From NCBI GenBank assembly GCA_002319925.1, contig DCFP01000114.1:1-21999 (forward strand): a stretch of DNA of 21,999 nt, read 5' to 3'. Position numbers and translations under genes: made by a program. This document shows positions 7,673-15,114 of this stretch, one piece after another; position 1 is the stretch's first letter, and the number at the start of each line of letters is the position of its first letter. Under the pieces are notes generated by a model that did not search any database, had not been told where the DNA came from, and was given only the letters and a program-made list of their open reading frames with translations. The DNA is from Holophagaceae bacterium UBA1801. GTDB taxonomy: Bacteria; Acidobacteriota; Holophagae; Holophagales; Holophagaceae.

Positions 7673-9496
7673 ATGGAAAGTATGGATTTCACAAGCATGA
7701 TCCACGGGTATTGGTGGATCATCCCTGCAGTGTTCTTTCTGCTTTTCTATCGCTGGACATTCCGTCTCTTCGGTGCCGTGATCGTTCCGCAGGATTCCCT
7801 GGCCATCGTCGAGAAAAAGTTTGTCATCTTCGGCAAGAACCGGACACTGCCCGACGGCGCCATCATCGCTCTGAACGGTGAGGCCGGCGTCCAGGCGGAT
7901 ACGCTCGCACCGGGACTCCATTGGCTGTACTGGCCTTGGCAATACAGCATTCGACTGCAGCCATTCGTGACGATTCCTGAGGGACGCGTCGGCGTCGTGG
8001 AATCCCGGGACGGTAAACCGCTCTCCAGCGGACGCGTGCTGGCTCGTCATATCGAGTGCGGGGCCTACCAGGATGCCCGGGCCTTCCTCAGCAAAGGCGG
8101 TGAGCGGGGTCCCCAGATCACGATCATTCCTCCGGGCACCTACCGCATCAACACCGCGCTCTTCAGTATCGCCTTGGAGCCGGTCTGCGAGATCGAGGAC
8201 AACATGGTCGGCATCGTCACCACGCGGGAAGGCAAGCCCCTGCTGACCGGCGAGATCGCTGGCAAAGAGGTCTCCGGGCACAACATGTTCCAGGATGCCC
8301 AGGCATTCGTGGATAACGGCGGGTGCAAGGGCCTCCAGGAGCAGGTGATCCTGGCGGGCCGCTACTTCCTGAATCCGCGCTTCGCCACGGTGGAGACCAA
8401 GGAGATGACTGATGTTCCCATCGCCCATGCAGGTGTCGTGATCTCCTACGTCGGCGATGTGGGTGTGGATATCAGCGGCGAGAGCTTCAAGCACGGCAAT
8501 CTCGTGAGCCGCGGCCAGAAGGGCGTCTGCGCGGAACCATTGGATCCGGGCAAATATCCCATCAACACCTACACACAGAAAGTAGAGAACGTACCCACCG
8601 CGAACGTGGTGCTCAACTGGGCCACGGGCAAGAGCGAGGCACACAAGCTGGACGAGAAACTCTCCACCATCACCGTCCGCTCCTCCGACGGTTTCACGTT
8701 CAACCTTGACGTGAGCCAGATCATCCACATTCCACGTAATGACGCACCCAAGGTCATCGCCCGATTCGAAAGTGTGGCCAACCTCGTGACGCAGGTCCTC
8801 GAGCCCACCATCGGCAACTACTTCCGCAACGCCGCCCAGGGCGCCGATGCCATCGACTTCCTGAAGGGCCGCAAGGAGCGGCAGGAGGACGCACGCCTGC
8901 GCATTTCCGAAGCGCTCAAGGAGTACAACGTCGGCGCCGTGGATACGCTAATCGGGGATATCAATCCTCCGGTGGAACTCATGAAGACGCTTACGGACCG
9001 CAAGATTGCCCAGCAGGAGCAAATCACCTTCGATAACCAGCGGGCCGCGGAAGTGACCCGAAAGGAGCTGGAGCAGGCGAGGGCCATCGCCGCCACCCAG
9101 GCCCGGGTCGTCGACGCCGAGCGGAGTGTCCAGATCGCCGACTTCAATGCGCAGGCCGCGGTCAAGACGGCGGAAGGCAACGCGAAGGCGAAGACCACCA
9201 ACGCCGAGGCCGACGCCATGGTGGTCAAAACCGTTGGTGCCGCCGAAGCAACCAAGGTCCAGGCCGTTGGCAGCGCCGAGGCGAACGTCATCAAGCTGAA
9301 GATCGATTCCGTCGGGCAGGACAACTACGCCCGCATTGAGATCGGCCGAGCCCTTTCCACGAGCGGCTTCAAGCTCGTGCCCGATGTGATGACCGGCTCC
9401 GATGAAGGCGGTGGTTCTGTGGTCAATGCCCTTCTGGCGGTCATGCTCAAGGACACGCTAGCCAAGAACGCTGATCCCGGTAAAACAAAGGCCTGA
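7673..9496 (+). CDS. SPFH/flotillin-like membrane protein with N-terminal internal repeats
   Basis: ATG 7673 is chosen because AAGGAG lies about 9 nt upstream; an in-frame TTG at 7592 and ATG 7613 lack a ribosome site. The product has 607 residues. One hydrophobic helix (about 13-27, WWIIPAVFFLLFY) anchors it near the N-terminus. Residues about 43-300 are beta-rich and contain related units, each closing with a PG-type turn: LAPGLHWL (near 78), IPPGTYRIN (152), LAGRYFLN (227) and LDPGKYPIN (290). The SPFH/band 7 core is about 330-390. An Ala/Glu/Gln-rich coiled coil follows (about 433-543), as in flotillins and YqiK-like proteins. Such proteins oligomerise on membranes as scaffolds of microdomains. 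No NfeD-type partner is adjacent. Its link to the flanking heme genes is unknown. Confidence 0.88.
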   Translation: MESMDFTSMIHGYWWIIPAVFFLLFYRWTFRLFGAVIVPQDSLAIVEKKFVIFGKNRTLPDGAIIALNGEAGVQADTLAPGLHWLYWPWQYSIRLQPFVTIPEGRVGVVESRDGKPLSSGRVLARHIECGAYQDARAFLSKGGERGPQITIIPPGTYRINTALFSIALEPVCEIEDNMVGIVTTREGKPLLTGEIAGKEVSGHNMFQDAQAFVDNGGCKGLQEQVILAGRYFLNPRFATVETKEMTDVPIAHAGVVISYVGDVGVDISGESFKHGNLVSRGQKGVCAEPLDPGKYPINTYTQKVENVPTANVVLNWATGKSEAHKLDEKLSTITVRSSDGFTFNLDVSQIIHIPRNDAPKVIARFESVANLVTQVLEPTIGNYFRNAAQGADAIDFLKGRKERQEDARLRISEALKEYNVGAVDTLIGDINPPVELMKTLTDRKIAQQEQITFDNQRAAEVTRKELEQARAIAATQARVVDAERSVQIADFNAQAAVKTAEGNAKAKTTNAEADAMVVKTVGAAEATKVQAVGSAEANVIKLKIDSVGQDNYARIEIGRALSTSGFKLVPDVMTGSDEGGGSVVNALLAVMLKDTLAKNADPGKTKA

Positions 9497-9527
9497 TGCG
9501 GAGCACGGGCAACTCGATTGTTTTCTA

Positions 9528-9555
9528 CGCGCGGCGTCCATTGTGGCGCCGCGCG
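9528..9555. terminator. GC-rich hairpin between convergent SPFH and hemN genes
   Basis: CGCGCGGCG (9528-9536) and CGCCGCGCG (9547-9555) form a perfect 9-bp stem with a 10-nt loop. It is centred in the 63-nt gap where SPFH (plus) and hemN (minus) converge. The position suggests a bidirectional terminator, but neither strand has a clear T-run after the stem, so it may act only as a block or a Rho-assisted end. Confidence 0.45.
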
Positions 9556-9559
9556 CCTC

Positions 9560-10939
9560 TCACACCGTGCGGCTGAAGGCCGTGTCTGGCGCGAGTTTGC
9601 GCAGGTAGGCGTCGAAGGGCTGCACGAGGTTGCGCACGAAGCGTCGGCCCAAGGGTGTGATGAAGATGCCCTCGTCGCGAACGTCTACGGTGCCAAGGCT
9701 GGCCTCCGCTTCCAGCTCCCGGATGGCCTCCGCGAAGTGCGCAGCGCCGTTCACGTGGAAGCGCTCCTCCACTTCCCTCCAGCGCAGTTCGAAGGAGCCC
9801 ATGAGACGGTGGATGACCCAGCGCCGCAGAAGGTCCTCGCTGGAAAGCCGATGGCCCTTGTTCACGGCGAACTGCCCGCCACGCACGTGGCGCTGCCATC
9901 GGGCGAGGTTCTTCTCGTTCTGGCTGTAGACGCCCGCCACGTTGGAGATGGCGCTGGGGCCGAAGCCCAGGAGGTCGCTGCCCGCGGCCACCGCGTAGCC
10001 CATGAAGTTGCGGATGAGCCGCCCTTCGTGCAGGGCCTTCGCCATCGGGTCTTCGGGCCGGGCGAAGTGGTCCATGCCGATGGCCACGTAGCCGTGCTGC
10101 TCGAGGATCTCGGTGGCCAGGAGCAGCAGTTCCAGCCGCTGCTCGGGCGAAGGCAGCGAGTCCACGGGCAGCTTGCGCTGATGGGCGAGCAGCTTCGGGA
10201 GGTACGCGAAGCCGTAGATGGCCATGCGGTCCGGCGCCAGCTCCAGCGTGCCTTCCAGCGTGCGGCGGAAGGTGCCGAGGTTCTGGCCGGGAAGGCCGTA
10301 GACGAGATCCAGGTTGATCCCCTGGAAACCCAAGGTCCGTGCCTGTTTCACGGTGGCGAGGGTCTGGTCCCAGGTCTGGCCCCGGGCGATGAGTTCCTGA
10401 ACGTGGTCATCCAGGTCCTGAACGCCAAAGGAGACGCGGTTGAATCCCAGCTCCCGGAGCGCGGGCAGACGGTCCTCGCCGAGGTGGGAGGGATCCACTT
10501 CCACCGAGATTTCTGCGTCATCGGTCAATGAAAAATGGGTGGCGATGGCGCGAAAAACCCGCTGCAGGTCGGGCACTTCGAGGTAGGTGGGCGTGCCTCC
10601 GCCCCAGTGCAATTGCACGGCTTCGCGGCGGTTGGGCAGCCACTGGGCCCACAATTCGATTTCCGATTCCAGGGCCCGGAGAAAATCCTCCACGGGTTTG
10701 TACGTGGGGCTCACCACCACGTTGCACGCGCAGTACGAACAGCGCCGCGGGCAGAAGGGCAGATGCGTGTAGAGCGACAACGGCCGTTCGTCGGTGTCTG
10801 CGCGGTTCAGGGCCTCCTTCACTTCATTTTCTGGAAAGCCTTCCATCCACGCGGGTGGCATGGGATAGCCCGTGTAGCGCGGGCCAGGGCGGTCGTAGTG
10901 CTTCACGAGTTCGGCTAGGGTCGGGGACATCGTCTTCAC
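9560..10939 (-). CDS. hemN: Oxygen-independent coproporphyrinogen III oxidase
   Basis: The 459-residue product has the HemN radical SAM signature CPRRCSYCAC (Cys63, 67, 70 and the extra Cys72) after YTHLPF. The HWGGGTPTYL SAM motif and the HemN C-terminal domain follow. RPGPRYTGYP near the start is the conserved HemN N-terminal segment that separates true HemN from HemW-like proteins. It decarboxylates two propionates of coproporphyrinogen III to give protoporphyrinogen IX without oxygen. The GTG start at 10939-10937 shares GTGA with the stop codon of the agmatinase-family gene, implying coupled translation; an ATG three codons later is an alternative. It is the last gene of the long minus-strand heme run. 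Confidence 0.95.
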   Translation of the reverse strand: MKTMSPTLAELVKHYDRPGPRYTGYPMPPAWMEGFPENEVKEALNRADTDERPLSLYTHLPFCPRRCSYCACNVVVSPTYKPVEDFLRALESEIELWAQWLPNRREAVQLHWGGGTPTYLEVPDLQRVFRAIATHFSLTDDAEISVEVDPSHLGEDRLPALRELGFNRVSFGVQDLDDHVQELIARGQTWDQTLATVKQARTLGFQGINLDLVYGLPGQNLGTFRRTLEGTLELAPDRMAIYGFAYLPKLLAHQRKLPVDSLPSPEQRLELLLLATEILEQHGYVAIGMDHFARPEDPMAKALHEGRLIRNFMGYAVAAGSDLLGFGPSAISNVAGVYSQNEKNLARWQRHVRGGQFAVNKGHRLSSEDLLRRWVIHRLMGSFELRWREVEERFHVNGAAHFAEAIRELEAEASLGTVDVRDEGIFITPLGRRFVRNLVQPFDAYLRKLAPDTAFSRTV

Positions 10940-11742
10940 GCCATTTCCAGGGTTTCCAGCATGCGGCTCGCCAGCTCCTTCACCAGCTTGGCGCAGAGCG
11001 GCGCGGTGATGCCGCTGGTGTCGCGGGATGGGTTCAATTCCACCACATCGGCGCCAACTATCGGACCCGGTAGGCTCTGGAGCACGGTGATCACTTCGCG
11101 GGAGGACAAGCCACCGGGCTCGCAGTGGGACACGCCAGGCGCGAAAGCGGGATCGAAGGCATCCATGTCGATGGAGACGTAGAGCGGCCCCTGCACCTCG
11201 GGACGCGTGCCCATGGCCCAGGAACGCATGTCGATGACCTCCACGCCGTGCCGGTCCGCCTGCTGGCGCTGATGGCCGTTCATGGTGCGGATGCCCACCT
11301 GCACGAGCCCCCGAGCGAGGCCTTCCTCCAGGACCCGGGCGAAGGGACAGGCATGGGAGAAGCGGTCGCCTTCGAAATCCTCGTAGAGATCCGGGTGCGC
11401 ATCGAAGTGCAGGATGGTGAGGTTGGGATGATGGGGGCCGATGGCCCGCAGGATGGGATAGGTGACGGAGTGGTCCCCGCCCAGGGAGATGGGCACGCCG
11501 CCCAGATCCAGGACACGGCGGACGCCCTGCTCGATCAGCTCGCGGGTACTTTCATCCTCGGGCAACTTGAGATCACCGCAATCTGCCAGTTGGGAGAGAT
11601 CCCGCAGCGACTCGCTCCAGAAATTGGTGGAATCGCACTTCAAGGCTGTCCGGATGGCCGCTGGCGCCTGGGCCGCTCCCCGCTGGTACGAGGAACTGGC
11701 GTCGTAGGGGAGACCGATGAGAGTGGGCTGAGGTGAGGTCAT
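10936..11742 (-). CDS. speB: Agmatinase/arginase (ureohydrolase) family protein
   Basis: The product has 268 residues from ATG 11742-11740. All binuclear manganese ligands of the ureohydrolase fold are present: GGDHS (His91), DAHPD (Asp114, His116, Asp118) and SIDMDAFDPAFAPG (Asp192, Asp194). The family hydrolyses guanidino compounds (agmatine, arginine, guanidinobutyrate, formiminoglutamate) to urea or formamide plus an amine. Agmatinase is the best guess from overall pattern, and the specificity is not settled by these motifs. It is somewhat short because the N-terminal extension of E. coli SpeB is missing. It sits between the YiiX-like gene (69-nt gap) and hemN (4-nt overlap), so it is cotranscribed with heme genes; the reason is not obvious. 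The symbol is tentative. Confidence 0.8.
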   Translation of the reverse strand: MTSPQPTLIGLPYDASSSYQRGAAQAPAAIRTALKCDSTNFWSESLRDLSQLADCGDLKLPEDESTRELIEQGVRRVLDLGGVPISLGGDHSVTYPILRAIGPHHPNLTILHFDAHPDLYEDFEGDRFSHACPFARVLEEGLARGLVQVGIRTMNGHQRQQADRHGVEVIDMRSWAMGTRPEVQGPLYVSIDMDAFDPAFAPGVSHCEPGGLSSREVITVLQSLPGPIVGADVVELNPSRDTSGITAPLCAKLVKELASRMLETLEMA

Positions 11743-11811
11743 GGATGGTACAGTCGCTCCGCTGACTTCTAGGATGCCCGCCGATGCGCGGATCGGCAGG
11801 GATTTTCTCCG

Positions 11812-12402
11812 TCACTTTTCTTCCACCGTTTCCAGCAAAGGCGAATCGAACATCGCCACAGGCGAAATGACCGGCTCGTCCAGGGGTGGCTTGGACCCGT
11901 AGCGTTCCCGCAGCTTGGCCTGCACGGCTGGGTCGTCCAGACGGAAATCCTCGAGGTGCTGAAGAGATCCAATCTCCAGATGGGCGGACCGCTGATAGAG
12001 CTTCCAGACCAGCTCTGAGCAATACATGCGCTGATCGGACCATTCGAAGGTGGAGTCATAGAATCGGCCTTCGAAACCGCGGGCGATCCGGTGGAGCCGA
12101 GCGAGGGTCGATGGATCAGGCGCCTTGCGAAGCCGTTTCACCACGAATTTCCCGTCCTGCCCACGCGCGATCCAGGCGCGAAGCGGCGTATACCGCACGG
12201 TGGCCACGGCTTCGAAGACGCAAGGCCTTCCGTCCTTGAGCAGCACGATGCCCATGTGGCTGTAAGGGGAGCCCGTCGCCTGCTGGACGGCCAGACTCTG
12301 GGCAGAGCGCGAGGTCTGAAAGATGAGGTCGCCATCGCGCACAGCGGGATCCGCGGCCATGGCGGCCATGCAACACCAGGCCAGGAAGAGCGCTGGTTTC
12401 AC
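11812..12402 (-). CDS. YiiX/YebB-like NlpC/P60-type cysteine hydrolase, exported
   Basis: The open frame extends far upstream inside hemE, but the real start is GTG 12402-12400, which shares GTGA with the hemE stop. The 196-residue product then begins with a short signal peptide (KPALFLAWCCMAAMA, likely cut after AMA). The mature part starts DGDLIFQTS and shows the circularly permuted papain-like layout of the YiiX family: SPYSHMGIVL with catalytic His49 and RMYCSELVWKLYQ with catalytic Cys128. Such enzymes are predicted amidases or peptidases acting on peptidoglycan stems or lipids in the cell envelope; the substrate is unknown. Its position between hemE and the agmatinase-family gene implies coexpression with heme synthesis. 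Confidence 0.82.
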   Translation of the reverse strand: MKPALFLAWCCMAAMAADPAVRDGDLIFQTSRSAQSLAVQQATGSPYSHMGIVLLKDGRPCVFEAVATVRYTPLRAWIARGQDGKFVVKRLRKAPDPSTLARLHRIARGFEGRFYDSTFEWSDQRMYCSELVWKLYQRSAHLEIGSLQHLEDFRLDDPAVQAKLRERYGSKPPLDEPVISPVAMFDSPLLETVEEK

Positions 12403-13406
12403 TCGTTCCCCATGGCCTGCTTCACATCCTCGATGACCGCCGCGAGCACGGCAGGGTCGGTTTCGGGCAGGATTCCGTGGCCGAGGTTGAAAATGTGGGG
12501 ATGGCCCTTCATCTCCTCCACGATGGCCCGGGCCTTGCGGCAAGCCACATCCTTGCCGGCCAAGAGGGCTGCGGGATCCAGGTTCCCCTGCAGCGCCTTG
12601 TTGTGGCTGAAGCGATGCATGGCGTCCTGGATGGGCACCTGCCAGGGGATGGAGAGGGCCTCGCAGGGCATCGAGGTGAGCCTCTGGGGCAACGCGGCGG
12701 CGCGGGCAAAGTAGATCCTGGGCGCGCCCTGCACCTGCTGGAGGGCCATGGCCGCGGGGGGCATGGCGAGGGTGCGGTAGTCGTCGAAGTCCAGTTCACC
12801 GGCCCAGGTATCGAAGAGCTGCACCGCCTGGGCGCCGGCCTCGATCTGGAGATTGAGCAGGCGCGCCGCGGCCTCCGCGAGCCGCACGAGCCAGGGAAGC
12901 GCTTTCTGGGGCTGGGTGTGAAGGAAAGTCTTTGCGCGGGTCCAGTTCCGCGAGCCCTTGCCTTCCATGCCGTAGGCGAACAGGGTCCAGGGCGCGCCCG
13001 CGAAGCCGAGCATCGTCACGTGCTTGGGCAACTGCGTTTTCACCTTGCGGATGGCCGCCAGCACGGGCTCGAAGATCCGCTCATCCACGGGCTGGTCGGG
13101 ATCGATCTGATCGAGCGTGCGGGCAAGCCTCGGGCCCCCTTCCGGAAAGGTCACGCCGCAGCCGAGGGCGTCGAGGATCACGAGGATATCGCAGAAGATG
13201 ATGGCGCCATCGAGCTTTGGAAATCGCCGGATGGGCTGCAGGGTCACTTCCGCGGCCAGATCCGGATCCGACAAGAGCTGCTCCATACTGGCCTTCTCGC
13301 GGATCGCGCGGTACTCGGGCAGGAAGCGTCCCGCCTGCCGCATGAACCAAAGGGGCGGTGGCGAGACCGCCTCCCCCTTCAGAACCCGCAGCAGATCTTG
13401 ATTCAT
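12399..13406 (-). CDS. hemE: Uroporphyrinogen decarboxylase
   Basis: The 335-residue product carries the family signature PPLWFMRQAGRFLPEYR (residues 17-33), with the substrate-binding arginines 23 and 27. The conserved GFAGAPWTLFAYGMEG and NLGHGILPETDP segments follow. HemE removes the four acetate carboxyls of uroporphyrinogen III to give coproporphyrinogen III in the cytoplasm. The ATG at 13406-13404 overlaps the stop of the upstream 80-codon gene as ATGA, and its own stop overlaps the YiiX-like start as GTGA. Its expression is therefore probably coupled to both. Length and motifs are typical and nothing appears missing. Confidence 0.97.
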   Translation of the reverse strand: MNQDLLRVLKGEAVSPPPLWFMRQAGRFLPEYRAIREKASMEQLLSDPDLAAEVTLQPIRRFPKLDGAIIFCDILVILDALGCGVTFPEGGPRLARTLDQIDPDQPVDERIFEPVLAAIRKVKTQLPKHVTMLGFAGAPWTLFAYGMEGKGSRNWTRAKTFLHTQPQKALPWLVRLAEAAARLLNLQIEAGAQAVQLFDTWAGELDFDDYRTLAMPPAAMALQQVQGAPRIYFARAAALPQRLTSMPCEALSIPWQVPIQDAMHRFSHNKALQGNLDPAALLAGKDVACRKARAIVEEMKGHPHIFNLGHGILPETDPAVLAAVIEDVKQAMGNE

Positions 13407-13645
13407 GCCTCTTCCACGTCATAGGTGAAGGGACCCGCGGCGCCGAGGATCTCACCCTTGGGAATGGCCAGTCCCGTGCGGCGCTCGGCCACGTGGGACA
13501 CGCGCCACTTGCCGCTGTGCTGCTTGGCTTCGGCCAGGGCCGCCTTGGCGGCCCCGCGGCTGTCGCGGTGGGCCACGAGCACCACCATGTAGGCGAATCG
13601 AGGTGCGGTGCGGTCTTCGAGGCCAATGGTATAGATTCGGGTCAT
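13403..13645 (-). CDS. Small protein of unknown function, coupled to hemE
   Basis: The frame encodes 80 residues, from ATG 13645-13643 with a GAGG-type site a few nt upstream to a TGA that shares ATGA with the hemE start. The 35-nt gap to hemL and the 4-nt overlap to hemE place it inside the operon, which supports a real gene. The sequence alternates short hydrophobic strands (RFAYMVVLVAH, KWRVSHVAE) with a helix (RGAAKAALAEAKQ) and has no cysteines, signal peptide or membrane segment. It suggests a small alpha/beta domain in the cytoplasm. I do not recognise a family. A role in porphyrin handling or in regulating HemE is conceivable from position only. Confidence 0.75.
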   Translation of the reverse strand: MTRIYTIGLEDRTAPRFAYMVVLVAHRDSRGAAKAALAEAKQHSGKWRVSHVAERRTGLAIPKGEILGAAGPFTYDVEEA

Positions 13646-13680
13646 GGTCTACCTCTGGAAGGAACGGTACGGATAGTCCA

Positions 13681-14946
13681 TCAGACCACGGTGGCGAGTT
13701 CCGCAGAAACTTTTTCCACCGCCTTCTCGAAGTTCCAGAGCTCCTCCTCGCCGTGGGCGATGGAGATGAAGGCCACCTCGTAGCCGCTGGGGGGGAGGTA
13801 GACGCCTTCATCCAGCAGGAGTTTGTGCAGGCGGTTGAACTGGGTGATGGCGCCGCTCTGCACGCGGTCCGCGCGGCGCACGCCGGGCTGGAAGAGGGGC
13901 CAGATCAAGGAACCGATGTGCGGCGCATGGAGGCCTGGAATGGCCTCGAAGGCCTGGGCCCAGCGCCGGGAGCAGTGATCCAGGCGCTTGTAGACCTCGG
14001 GGGTGAGATGTTCCAGAGTGGCCAGACCGGCGGCCATGGCCACGGGATTGCCGCTGAGGGTACCCGCCTGGTACACGGGACCGTCGGGCGAGATGACGCT
14101 CATGACATCCGCCCGCCCGCCGTACATCCCCACGGGCATGCCGCCGCCGATGATCTTGCCGTAGGTGACCAGGTCTGGCGTGATCTGGAACAGCTCCGCG
14201 GCACCGCCCGGCGCGACGCGGAAGCCGCTGATGACCTCGTCGAAGATGAGCAGAGCGCCATGCTCCGTGCAGAGTTCACGAAGCCGCTGGAGGAAGGCCG
14301 GGTCCTGCACCAGGAGGCCGTTGTTGGCCGGAATGGGCTCGATGATGGCCGCGGCCAATTCAGGCCCGAACTTGGAGAAGGCCTCTTCCAATCCTTCGAA
14401 GTCATCCAGGCTGACTACGACCGTGAGATCCGCGAATGCCTTGGGAACGCCCGCGCTGGTAGGCTCGCCGAAGGTGGCGAGGCCGCTGCCCGCCTTCACC
14501 AGCATGGCGTCGGCATGGCCGTGGTAGCAGCCTTCGAATTTCAGGATGCGCTCCCGCTTCGTGAAACCCCGCGCAGCCCGCAGCGCGGACATCACCGCCT
14601 CGGTGCCGCTGGAGACAAAGCGCATCTTTTCCACGAAGGGGCACATGAGCTTGATGCGGCGGGCCAGCGCCAGCTCGCGCCGCGATGGCGCGCCGAAGGT
14701 GAGGCCTTCCTGGATGGCCTCCTGCACCGCGCGGAGCACATCCGGATGCGCGTGTCCCAGGATCAGCGGCCCCCAGGACATGCAGAGATCCAAGTACTGC
14801 TTATCCTCCTCGTCCACGAACCAGGCGCCGAAGGCCTTCGCAAAGAACTTGGGCGTGCCGCCCACGGCCTTAAAGGCACGGACGGGCGAGGACACACCGC
14901 CGGGGAAATGTGAGAGGGCTTCCTGGTACAGGGATTCGTTGGTCAT
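13681..14946 (-). CDS. hemL: Glutamate-1-semialdehyde 2,1-aminomutase
   Basis: The 421-residue product is full length for HemL. Visible motifs are FPGGVSSPVRAF at the N-terminus, SSGTEAVMSALRAARG, KFEGCYHGHAD, the PLP-binding aspartate in LLIFDEVISGFR (Asp236) and the Schiff-base lysine in YGKIIGGGMPVG (Lys264). It converts glutamate-1-semialdehyde, the product of HemA, into 5-aminolevulinate. It starts at ATG 14946-14944, 169 nt after hemB. A factor-independent terminator-like hairpin lies in that gap, so hemL may be separately or attenuatedly expressed. The 80-aa gene follows after 35 nt. Confidence 0.97.
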   Translation of the reverse strand: MTNESLYQEALSHFPGGVSSPVRAFKAVGGTPKFFAKAFGAWFVDEEDKQYLDLCMSWGPLILGHAHPDVLRAVQEAIQEGLTFGAPSRRELALARRIKLMCPFVEKMRFVSSGTEAVMSALRAARGFTKRERILKFEGCYHGHADAMLVKAGSGLATFGEPTSAGVPKAFADLTVVVSLDDFEGLEEAFSKFGPELAAAIIEPIPANNGLLVQDPAFLQRLRELCTEHGALLIFDEVISGFRVAPGGAAELFQITPDLVTYGKIIGGGMPVGMYGGRADVMSVISPDGPVYQAGTLSGNPVAMAAGLATLEHLTPEVYKRLDHCSRRWAQAFEAIPGLHAPHIGSLIWPLFQPGVRRADRVQSGAITQFNRLHKLLLDEGVYLPPSGYEVAFISIAHGEEELWNFEKAVEKVSAELATVV

Positions 14947-14998
14947 GGATATGGCTCACTGAAAGAAGGAGTTTGCATTTCGAGGCTGGGCTGACGTG

Positions 14999-15021
14999 AA
15001 AAAGAGCCCGTCCTGGGCTCT
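14999..15021 (-). terminator. Intrinsic terminator after hemB
   Basis: On the minus strand AGAGCCC (15021-15015), a 5-nt loop and GGGCTCT (15009-15003) form a 7-bp stem. Further T residues follow directly to 14999, giving an unbroken T-run from the end of the stem. This is a standard Rho-independent terminator placed about 94 nt after the hemB stop and about 53 nt before the hemL start. It would end or attenuate the hemA-hemB transcript. No clear promoter was seen between it and hemL. The rest of 14947-15114 shows nothing else recognisable. Confidence 0.7.
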
Positions 15022-15114
15022 AGTTCACATCTCTCGCATGGTTTGTCATGGAACGCTGAAGACGCTGTGGGTTACAGTTCATGTCAACTCCAACTTCCCT
15101 TATCACCCGAACCC

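Noticed and set aside
9518..10531. Long open frame antisense to hemN (337 codons)
   Set aside because: Its protein is a low-stop shadow of the hemN codons with no domain; similar antisense frames lie opposite hemE, hemL, hemB and the DUF1444-like gene.
12373..12402. Possible lipoprotein signal in the YiiX-like protein (LAWC)
   Set aside because: Trp just before the Cys is not accepted in a lipobox; an ordinary signal peptide cut after AMA fits better.
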